Part shown: positions 25,703-34,241 of the stretch, one piece after another
How positions within the stretch are numbered: position 1 is the stretch's first letter
Layout: the number at the start of each line of letters is the position of its first letter
The notes under the pieces: generated by a model
What the model saw: the letters and a program-made list of their open reading frames with translations, nothing else
The model's database searches: none
What the model was told of the DNA's origin: nothing
Assembly: GCA_902559885.1 (NCBI GenBank)
Contig: CACEJU010000002.1
Span: 1 to 64,000 of the forward strand
From: an uncultured SAR86 cluster bacterium
GTDB taxonomy: Bacteria; Pseudomonadota; Gammaproteobacteria; Magnimaribacterales; D2472
DNA length: 64,000 bases
Direction of reading: 5' to 3'
Translations under genes and position numbers: made by a program

Positions 25703-28413
25703 TCGCCTGTCTCTATTAAAGACTGAGCTTTTTTATACTTTAATTCTTTTGTTTCTGTGCCATTAGTAATTTTAACAAAATCATTTCTACCAATTTTTGG
25801 CTCTGACCTAGTTATAGGGTTTATTATTTTATCCTGTTGCGGCTGTTGATTTCTATTATGTGTTTGCTCAATATTTCCTTCGGGTTGAGGAGAGGCATGT
25901 TCAAGAGTCATATCTTGAGTATTTTGAGGTTTTAATTCTGGTATATTTTCTTCTGCTTGAAGTTTTAAGTTAAACAAGATCTTAATTGTTTCTGTATCAA
26001 TAAGATTCAACATCTCTTCAAACAAAGCATACGCTTCTCTTTTGTATTCATTTTTTGGATTTTTTTGAGCGTAGGCTCTAAGCCCAATACTGGCTCTAAG
26101 ATGATCTATTTCTGCTAGATGCTCTTTCCAATGAACATCAAGCACTTGAAGCATTATTTGCTTTTCAAGTAATTTTAGACTTTCACCAATTTTTTGAAAT
26201 TTGTTTATATATTCAGTCTTTGCTTTTTCAACTATATATTTTGGTACTGAGTCAGCGTTTAGTTTTTTATTGTTTTCAATCTCTTTTGAGATATTAGTAT
26301 CAAGATTAAAATTTTCTAAAAGATATCCTTCTAGCTCTTTATGCTTCCATTGAGATTCTACAGACTCAAGTGGAATGAACGAAGATGTAATGTTTGTAAA
26401 TGTATCTTCTATGTTATTTTCAATAGTTAAACTTATATCATTTTCATTTAATAGCTGGTTTCTTAACGCATATATTGCCTGCCTTTGATCATTTGCAACA
26501 TCATCATATTCAAGCAGATTTTTTCTAGCATCAAAGTTCCTTGCCTCAATTCTTCTTTGTGCATTCTCAATACCTCTAGATAACATTCTATGTTCAATTG
26601 GCTCATCTCCCATTCCAATTTTTTCAAATAATGCTCGTCTACTGTCCGTAATAAATAATCTTAAAAGGTCGTCTTCAAGTGATAAAAAGAATTTAGAATA
26701 TCCTGGGTCACCTTGTCTTCCAGATCTCCCTCTAAGCTGATTATCAATTCTTCTTGATTCATGTCTTTCTGTTCCTAGGATGTGAAGACCTCCTGCATCT
26801 AATACTAATTTATGGCTTTTTAACCATGCATCCTCATCTTGATCCTCTTTTTTTCCACCTAAAACAATATCGGTACCTCGTCCAGCCATATTTGTTGCAA
26901 TTGTAACAACGCCTGGCTTTCCAGCATTTGCAATTACTTCAGCTTCTCTTTCATGATGCTTTGCATTAAGTATCTGATGGTTGATATTAGATTTTTTTAA
27001 AAAACTAGATACTTCTTCTGATGATTCAACTGAAACAGTTCCAATTAATACAGGTCCATTGTTTTTGGTTATAGCCTCAACTTCTTTAATTAATGCTTTG
27101 TACTTTGCTGATTTTGTTAAAAATACTAAATCATTATTATCATTTCTAACCATTGGTTTATTTGTTGGAATAACAACAACATCAAGCCCATAGATTTGTG
27201 AAAACTCTAAAGCTTCTGTATCAGCTGTCCCCGTCATTCCTGACAAGGTTTTAAATAGCCTAAAAAAATTCTGAAAAGTTGTTGATGCAAGCGTTTGCGA
27301 TTCTTTTTGAATTGGCACATTTTCTTTAGATTCTAAAGCCTGATGAACTCCCTCGCTTATTCTTCTTCCAGGCATAGTCCTGCCAGTATGCTCATCAATT
27401 AGAACAACTTCATTATTTCTAACTAAGTAATCTACATTTTTTTTAAAAAGAAAATTTGCCCTTAGACTTGCCTGAACAAATCTCATTATCTTAAGGTTTG
27501 AAACAGAATAAAGACCGTCAGAGTTACCAATTAAATTCATTTCATCCAAGATTTGCTCAACAAAAACATACCCATCATCTGTTAGTTCAACAGTGCGATT
27601 TTTTTCATCAATTAAATAATGGCCTATTTCGTCATCTTGAAGCGGGTTTTCATCATCATCGGGACGTAACTGTAATTTTAACTTTGGTATTATTTTTTTT
27701 ATCTGCAGATACATATCTGAGCTTTCTGCAGAGGGACCAGAAATTACTAACGGAGTTCTTGCTTCATCAATTAAAATAGAATCTACCTCATCAACAATAG
27801 CAAAATCTAAAGAGCATTGAACTTTTTGTTCCTCTAGATGAGCCATATTGTCTCTTAAATAATCGAAGCCCAATTCATTATTAGTTGCGTATATTACATC
27901 TGATGCATAAGCTGTTTTTTTCTCAATATTATCTTGATTTGATATAACCACCCCTACAGTAAGACCAAGGAATTCGTATACTGGTCGCATCCATTCTGCA
28001 TCTCTTTTTGCTAAATAATCATTAACTGTGACAACAACAGCTTTATTTTGCATGACAGCATTAAGATATGTTGGAAGGGTTGCAACTAAAGTTTTACCTT
28101 CACCAGTTTTCATTTCAGAAATATTTCCTTCTGCTAGAGCTATACCTCCCAGCATTTGGCTATCAAAATGTCTTAAGCCCAGAGTTCTTTTTGATGCTTC
28201 TCTTACTGCTGCAAATGCCTCGGGGAGGACGGAGTAAATATCATTATTTTTTTCGAATTTTTTCTTTAAATCTTCTTTTAAGGAATAAAAAAACTCATCA
28301 GGTTTATCTGAATATTTAGATTCAAGTTGATTAATACTTGATACAAAAACCCCCATTCTTTTGAGAGTCCTATCATTGCTTGACCCAAAAATATTCTTTA
28401 CAAAATTTAGCAT
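25687..28413 (-). CDS. secA: preprotein translocase ATPase SecA
   Basis: 908 aa; MKTGEGKTLVATLPTYLNA, VDEVDSILIDEARTPLVISG, ATNMAGRGTDIVLGG. The extreme C-terminus lacks an obvious Cys-rich zinc site. Confidence 0.98.
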   Translation of the reverse strand: MLNFVKNIFGSSNDRTLKRMGVFVSSINQLESKYSDKPDEFFYSLKEDLKKKFEKNNDIYSVLPEAFAAVREASKRTLGLRHFDSQMLGGIALAEGNISEMKTGEGKTLVATLPTYLNAVMQNKAVVVTVNDYLAKRDAEWMRPVYEFLGLTVGVVISNQDNIEKKTAYASDVIYATNNELGFDYLRDNMAHLEEQKVQCSLDFAIVDEVDSILIDEARTPLVISGPSAESSDMYLQIKKIIPKLKLQLRPDDDENPLQDDEIGHYLIDEKNRTVELTDDGYVFVEQILDEMNLIGNSDGLYSVSNLKIMRFVQASLRANFLFKKNVDYLVRNNEVVLIDEHTGRTMPGRRISEGVHQALESKENVPIQKESQTLASTTFQNFFRLFKTLSGMTGTADTEALEFSQIYGLDVVVIPTNKPMVRNDNNDLVFLTKSAKYKALIKEVEAITKNNGPVLIGTVSVESSEEVSSFLKKSNINHQILNAKHHEREAEVIANAGKPGVVTIATNMAGRGTDIVLGGKKEDQDEDAWLKSHKLVLDAGGLHILGTERHESRRIDNQLRGRSGRQGDPGYSKFFLSLEDDLLRLFITDSRRALFEKIGMGDEPIEHRMLSRGIENAQRRIEARNFDARKNLLEYDDVANDQRQAIYALRNQLLNENDISLTIENNIEDTFTNITSSFIPLESVESQWKHKELEGYLLENFNLDTNISKEIENNKKLNADSVPKYIVEKAKTEYINKFQKIGESLKLLEKQIMLQVLDVHWKEHLAEIDHLRASIGLRAYAQKNPKNEYKREAYALFEEMLNLIDTETIKILFNLKLQAEENIPELKPQNTQDMTLEHASPQPEGNIEQTHNRNQQPQQDKIINPITRSEPKIGRNDFVKITNGTETKELKYKKAQSLIETGEWKII

Positions 28414-28422
28414 TGATTTTTA

Positions 28423-29334
28423 CTACGCATCTCCAAATGGAGGTCTAGTATAAGAAATGGGGGCATTCTGCATATTTTCAAATTGTACAATTTCAAAAGC
28501 TTCTTCAGATATTATTTTTTTTAATAATTCATTATTTAAAGCATGGCCTGATTTATAACCTGAGAACTCTCCAATAAGATTATGACCTAGTAAGTAAAGG
28601 TCTCCAATTGCATCAAGCATTTTATGCTTAACTATTTCATCATTAAATCTTAATCCTTCTTTATTCATGATTTCATTCTCACCAAATACAATTGCATTAG
28701 ATTCGCTTGCTCCTAATGCTAGATTCTTAGCTTGAAGTATTTCTTTTTCGCTAAATGAACCGAATGTTCTAGCTCTACAAACTTCTTTAACAAATGAAGT
28801 TGATGAAAAGTCTATTATTGATTCAGAAGGAAGTTGTTTGTGTACAGGGTGGTCAAAATCCACTTTAAATGAAACCTTAAAACCATTAAATGGCTTTATT
28901 GTTGCAACTGCATCACCTCTTTCGACCGTAATTTCTTTTGTAACTTTAATAAACTTTTTAATTTGATCCTGTTCTGATAATCCTGCTGACTGAATTAAAA
29001 ATACAAAAGGACTAGAGCTACCATCCATGATAGGTATTTCTGGTCCATCAACCTTAATAGTGCAGTTATCAATACCTAGACCTGCGATTGCTGACAACAA
29101 ATGTTCAATTGTTGATATTTTTATATCATCAAGCATTAGAGCAGTTGAAAGGCTTGTATCTCCAACATATTCAACCAATGCAGGTATTTTTATATTTTCG
29201 TCAATATCAGTTCTAATGAAATGTATTCCAGAATCTGGTTCAGATGGAAGCAGCTCCATATTAAGCGTTTTGCCAGTATGAAGTCCTATTCCTTTTGCTT
29301 TAATAGCATTTCTAAGAGTACGTTGTTTAAGCAT
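28423..29334 (-). CDS. lpxC: UDP-3-O-acyl-N-acetylglucosamine deacetylase
   Basis: MLKQRTLRNAIKAKGIGLHTGK, TIEHLLSAIAGLGIDN, GPEIPIMDGSSSPFV, KHKMLDAIGDLYLLG. Confidence 0.97.
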   Translation of the reverse strand: MLKQRTLRNAIKAKGIGLHTGKTLNMELLPSEPDSGIHFIRTDIDENIKIPALVEYVGDTSLSTALMLDDIKISTIEHLLSAIAGLGIDNCTIKVDGPEIPIMDGSSSPFVFLIQSAGLSEQDQIKKFIKVTKEITVERGDAVATIKPFNGFKVSFKVDFDHPVHKQLPSESIIDFSSTSFVKEVCRARTFGSFSEKEILQAKNLALGASESNAIVFGENEIMNKEGLRFNDEIVKHKMLDAIGDLYLLGHNLIGEFSGYKSGHALNNELLKKIISEEAFEIVQFENMQNAPISYTRPPFGDA

Positions 29335-29375
29335 TATGCAAGTCTAATCTAATATATTTATATATCAAATATTTT

Positions 29376-30086
29376 TTATTTTCTTTGTTTGGTAACTTCG
29401 GCCAGAATTATCCCTGTAGCAACAGAGACATTAAAGCTTTTAAAATCTTTATTAAATGATAAATTAATCAACTCGTCACACTTCTCAAGAGTTTTTTTCC
29501 TTATACCTTCTTCCTCAGAACCCATTATAAAAGAAACCCCATCATCATAACTATATTCTGAATAAGATTTTTGAGCATGCTCACTTAATCCAAAAATTTT
29601 TATATTTATTTTGGTTAAATAGGCTAAACAATTTACTAGATTGGTTACATAAAAAATATCTAAAGCTTCAACACCTCCAGCTGATACCTTATGTGAGATA
29701 GCGTTTAATGGCGCACAATGATGTTTATTTATAATTACTGCATCAACATTAGTCACTGCAGCGCTTCTAAGACATGCACCAAGATTTCTAGGATCAATAA
29801 TATTATCTAATATTAAGATAACCGGGCTCATTAAATTTTCAATATGATTTTTTAAGTCCTTAAAATCTCTTTTGTCTTCTTGAATAATTGCTTCTGGTTC
29901 TTGTTTAACTTTTTTAGAAAATTCATATTTTAAATTATTTATTTCTATAAGATTAACTAGATCTTCAATTCTTTTATCTTCTCTATTTTTTGGAAGTATT
30001 AATTTTTTAATTTTATGGGGGTTGGTTTTAATAATTGCTTCTATGCTGTGAAATCCAACTCTATGATTTTGTGTATTCTCTTTCAT
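29376..30086 (-). CDS. rlmB: 23S rRNA (guanosine(2251)-2'-O)-methyltransferase, SpoU/TrmH family
   Basis: VILILDNIIDPRNLGACLRSA, FIMGSEEEGIRK, NVSVATGIILAE knot motifs. Confidence 0.9.
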   Translation of the reverse strand: MKENTQNHRVGFHSIEAIIKTNPHKIKKLILPKNREDKRIEDLVNLIEINNLKYEFSKKVKQEPEAIIQEDKRDFKDLKNHIENLMSPVILILDNIIDPRNLGACLRSAAVTNVDAVIINKHHCAPLNAISHKVSAGGVEALDIFYVTNLVNCLAYLTKINIKIFGLSEHAQKSYSEYSYDDGVSFIMGSEEEGIRKKTLEKCDELINLSFNKDFKSFNVSVATGIILAEVTKQRK

Positions 30087-31565
30087 TTAAATTAATGGCT
30101 TTAGAGTAATTTTTCCCTCTTCGGGTATAACATTTAATATTTTAGATTTAATCTTATCGCCAAGTCTAAATTTTTTTCCAGTTCTCCTGCCTGCAAGTAT
30201 ATTAGATTCTTTATTATAGTAATATCTATCGCCAGGAAGATCAGATACGTGAATTAAGCCTGAGACAAACATATTTTCTAACTCAGCAAATAATCCAAAA
30301 TCTGTAATTCCAGTAACCTGGGTTTCAATATCAGATCCAATTTTGCTTTTAAGATGGCAACAAATTAAATATTGAACAACTTGCCTTGAAACCTTTTCAG
30401 CTCTTTTTTCAAGAAAAGAAAGCTTCTCACAATCTTGATCAAGCTGCATGCTATCAAACTTAATATTTTGTTCATTAATTATATTTTTAATCATACGATG
30501 AACAATTAAATCCGGATATCTTCTAATAGGTGATGTGAAATGAGTATATCTTTCAAGTTGCAAACCAAAATGACCAACCTCTTTAGTTGAATATTCAGCC
30601 CTTTTAAGATTCTGAAGGACAAATATATTCATCACATTTTCCAAATCATGATTGGTGGCATGATTTAAGCATTTGTTAATCACATCAAGTTCTGAGCATT
30701 TATTAAAATGTTTTATACCATTTAGCTTGAAAAAGTTTTTTACTGATTCGAGTCTTGCTAGATCTGGTTCTTCATGAATTCTATAGAGACCAAATCCATA
30801 ATTATTTTTTAAAAAATCAGCAGCACAAATATTTGCAAGCAGCATACATTCTTCAACTAACTTATGTGAATGTTTTCTTGTAGGAGTGGTAACTTTAAGA
30901 ACTTTTTCATTTTCATTTATATCTAGTATTGGCTCTTGAGAATTAATTTCTAATGCTCCTCTTTGAGCTCTTTTTTTTAGTTGCAACTTTGCTAGTTTGG
31001 AGAGATTGCTTATATTATCTTTTATGCTTTGATCCAGATCTTGATGGTTATTATGATGAATGATTTCTTCTGCCTCATTATATGTAAGCCTTTGTTTTGA
31101 ATTTATAACTGCCTCAAAGAACTGATAGCTTATGACTTCTCCATCTTTATCAGTATATATTTTTGCACTTAGTACATTTCTATTTTTATGAGGCAATAAT
31201 GAGCAATAATCATTAGATATTTTTTCATGTAACATTGGAACAACTTTTTTGGGGAAGTATATTGAAGTCCCTCTAATAAAGGCCTCTTTATCTAGAATTG
31301 AATTCTGTTCAACATAACCGGCAACATCAGCTATGGCTACATACAATAAAAAGCCTTCATCACTTTTTTTGCAATAGAGGGCGTCATCAAAATCTTTTGC
31401 ATCAGCCCCATCGATAGTAACAAATGCTAAGTTAGTTAAGTCTTGATAGTGGCTAAATTTTTTCTCAGTTAGACTTTCAACCTCTTTTTTTAACTTATTT
31501 GACCATTCATAAGATATTTCATTATCTAGAAGGATCTTATTTATAAAAAATGAAAGATTGCTCAT
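30087..31565 (-). CDS. RNase II/RNase R family exoribonuclease, shortened N-terminus
   Basis: FVTIDGADAKDFDDALYCKK RNB motif, ERYTHFTSPIRRYPDLIVHR, C-terminal S1 domain; upstream of rlmB as in rnr-rlmB operons. Confidence 0.87.
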   Translation of the reverse strand: MSNLSFFINKILLDNEISYEWSNKLKKEVESLTEKKFSHYQDLTNLAFVTIDGADAKDFDDALYCKKSDEGFLLYVAIADVAGYVEQNSILDKEAFIRGTSIYFPKKVVPMLHEKISNDYCSLLPHKNRNVLSAKIYTDKDGEVISYQFFEAVINSKQRLTYNEAEEIIHHNNHQDLDQSIKDNISNLSKLAKLQLKKRAQRGALEINSQEPILDINENEKVLKVTTPTRKHSHKLVEECMLLANICAADFLKNNYGFGLYRIHEEPDLARLESVKNFFKLNGIKHFNKCSELDVINKCLNHATNHDLENVMNIFVLQNLKRAEYSTKEVGHFGLQLERYTHFTSPIRRYPDLIVHRMIKNIINEQNIKFDSMQLDQDCEKLSFLEKRAEKVSRQVVQYLICCHLKSKIGSDIETQVTGITDFGLFAELENMFVSGLIHVSDLPGDRYYYNKESNILAGRRTGKKFRLGDKIKSKILNVIPEEGKITLKPLI

Positions 31566-31583
31566 AAAAATTTTATGAGCCTT

Positions 31584-34154
31584 TTAAAGGCTGTATTCAA
31601 ATAATAAATTAATCATTCTTCCTCTTGGGTCATGAACTCTTGTATCAAAACTGAAATCAGGAGCATCATACAACCTTGGAGCAGATTCATCAAAAATATT
31701 AATTAGAGCAATTTTTATTAATCCATTGTTATTATTAAATTCAAAAGATTTTTTAATGGAAAAATCATGTACAAGAAAAGATTGGATTTTATTTTTATAG
31801 CCAAGCTCACTTGCTAAACCTGATATAGGCCTATTATTTTTATATTTATGTATATATCTGCTAGTAAATGAAAAAGAATAAGTTTGGTAATCCCAAGCTA
31901 AAAAGGCATTTATTCTTGTTTTTGGTAAAGAATGTGTATGAGAGTCATAATTGAATTTGCCAACTCTATTTATAAAATCCCCATTTAAAGCTGGATCAGG
32001 AGTCATAAATTCAAAGAGATTGGTTCCCTTTATTGAATAAGATATATTTCCAAGACTATTAAAATCCTTAGAAAAGTTAAGCTCAAAATCTAGTCCCTTA
32101 ATTTTAGTTTTTTCTTCATTAAAATATGACGTAGTCACTCCAATTAAATCTCCGAGTTCATTTCGAGTAATTTTTTCTCCAAAAGGATCGGTATTTAGAA
32201 TAGCCTGAGGGCTTTGTATCTCAATCCTATTTTTATAATTAATTTCCCAAAGGTCTAAAGATGCGCTGAAGTTATTTTTAGAATAAATAAATCCTAAGCT
32301 ATTATTAATTGAGGTTGCTGGCTTAAGATTTGGGTTCCCCAGTAAAGCCTGCCTAACAAATACTGAGCTCTCTATATCTCTGATACTACCAAGCACAATT
32401 TCACTAGAGTACATTTGTGCCATTGATGGCATCGAAAAGGCAGAGCTGCGAGATAGCCTTAAAGCTATTTCATCATTTAAATTAAATTTAAAAGCAATCT
32501 TAGGATCTAATGAAGATTCATTCTTCATTTTCTCAAATCGAGCAGCTAAATTGATCTGTATGGTATCGAGAAAATCTCTTTCAATTTCTCCAAATAAAGC
32601 ACTGCTATTTCTTGATTTGTTTACATTAATTCCGCCACCTAAAAAGAAGAGATCAGCAGTTTTTATAATTTGACCTTGTTGATTAAATTCAGCTCGAGCA
32701 TATTCGTTGTAATCAATATCCAGATTTTCTTGATTAAACTGTGCTCCATAAGCAACTTTGTAATTTTTATTTTGAAAATTAAATATTGCCTCAATACTTA
32801 GGAGATTTGCTTTTTTTGTTGAAATTTCAGCACCTCTAACATATTCAATTAAATCACTGGGTATAGTGCTTGAATCAAATATATCCCATGACTGATTGCC
32901 TGAAGCGCCCCCAATACCATTAAGAGCATCACTAAATCTTGAATCAATTATGTCAGGTCTATAGTGGTTATTTTTATGAGAGCTATTAACTAAAGAAATT
33001 TCAACTTCTGTATTTTTAATATCAAAGTTTATAAAAGAATTAAAATGCACTTGCGTGATTTCTTTTGGAGAGGAGGGCGACTCAAATTCTGATCCAAGTG
33101 GCCTACCATACCAAATTACTGGAACATTAAATGGATTGCCGCCAACTCCTGGATTAATTTCTCTGGATAAAAAAGGTAAAGCTGGATATGAAGGAGATTG
33201 AGGATTGTCTTTTACATTGACCTTTGAAGAGATTAAATTAAAACCATGCTTAACATCACCATCAATGGATAAAAGATTTAGATATATTTTTTCATGACTT
33301 TCATTATTAACAATATTAAATCTTTCACCGTAAAGAAATCTACATCGCGAGCCATCTAAATAACCACCATTTTCTTCACAATTTGGATCAGGAACAAAAG
33401 TATTCTTATCATATGAGCCAGCATATATTCCGCTATTTACTTGATCATCATCTAAGACTTTAAAGGTTTTTCCTAAACCACTTAAAGCTAATTCTGCAAT
33501 GCCAGGAATTTCACTTGCAGATAATGGCTCCCTATTTAGCTGGCTGATTCCAAATACAAAACTATAATTTTTATAGTTTTTTCCATATAAAAGACCAAGC
33601 ACAAAATCATCTTGATCATAGTTTGTTGTGAATTGTTTATTAATAGATATTTTGAGGCCTTCATATTCTTTGTAAGTAATAAAATTTACAACCCCAGCAA
33701 CTGCATCAGATCCATATGTGCTTGTTGCTCCGTCTTTTAGAATTTCAATTTTTCTTAAAGCTATCTCTGGGATGATATTTATGTCTGTATAACCCTCGCC
33801 TTGATTAGATGGGGTTCCTGCTTGTGTATGTCTTTTAGAATTAATTAGTACAAGTGTTGAAGCATGATTAAGCCCTCTAAGAGTTAATGAATTCATTCCT
33901 TGGTCAACACCATCAAGTGCATTTGTTTGAAAATGTGACCCAGAGGAAATATTAAGGTATTTACTTATCTCTGCTACGCTTGTTATGTTGTAATTTTTGT
34001 ATTCACCTTCAGTAATAATCTCAGCTGGAAGAATTGTATCTGATTGATCTTTAATTAGGCTTCCTGTAACGACTATCTCCTCAATGCTATCAGCATAAAT
34101 GAACACAGTATTTGTCACTAGCATCAAGATAAGTATTTTTTTTAAATTAAACAT
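31584..34154 (-). CDS. TonB-dependent receptor
   Basis: Signal peptide, EEIVVTGS TonB-box-like region, plug domain (LTLRGLNHASTLVLINSKR), 856 aa, C-terminal LLFEYSL beta strand. Confidence 0.9.
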   Translation of the reverse strand: MFNLKKILILMLVTNTVFIYADSIEEIVVTGSLIKDQSDTILPAEIITEGEYKNYNITSVAEISKYLNISSGSHFQTNALDGVDQGMNSLTLRGLNHASTLVLINSKRHTQAGTPSNQGEGYTDINIIPEIALRKIEILKDGATSTYGSDAVAGVVNFITYKEYEGLKISINKQFTTNYDQDDFVLGLLYGKNYKNYSFVFGISQLNREPLSASEIPGIAELALSGLGKTFKVLDDDQVNSGIYAGSYDKNTFVPDPNCEENGGYLDGSRCRFLYGERFNIVNNESHEKIYLNLLSIDGDVKHGFNLISSKVNVKDNPQSPSYPALPFLSREINPGVGGNPFNVPVIWYGRPLGSEFESPSSPKEITQVHFNSFINFDIKNTEVEISLVNSSHKNNHYRPDIIDSRFSDALNGIGGASGNQSWDIFDSSTIPSDLIEYVRGAEISTKKANLLSIEAIFNFQNKNYKVAYGAQFNQENLDIDYNEYARAEFNQQGQIIKTADLFFLGGGINVNKSRNSSALFGEIERDFLDTIQINLAARFEKMKNESSLDPKIAFKFNLNDEIALRLSRSSAFSMPSMAQMYSSEIVLGSIRDIESSVFVRQALLGNPNLKPATSINNSLGFIYSKNNFSASLDLWEINYKNRIEIQSPQAILNTDPFGEKITRNELGDLIGVTTSYFNEEKTKIKGLDFELNFSKDFNSLGNISYSIKGTNLFEFMTPDPALNGDFINRVGKFNYDSHTHSLPKTRINAFLAWDYQTYSFSFTSRYIHKYKNNRPISGLASELGYKNKIQSFLVHDFSIKKSFEFNNNNGLIKIALINIFDESAPRLYDAPDFSFDTRVHDPRGRMINLLFEYSL

Positions 34155-34187
34155 TAAATGGGATGATTTTTTTTGTTAAGAGTATCC

Positions 34188-34216
34188 AAAAAAAATGGGC
34201 CCTGCAAGAGAGCCCA
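34188..34216 (-). terminator. rho-independent terminator downstream of the ZnuD-like receptor
   Basis: On the minus strand: TGGGCTC-TCTTGCA-GGGCCCA followed by TTTTTTTT. Confidence 0.8.
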
Positions 34217-34241
34217 TAAAGTACGAGGAATTATTAATAAA

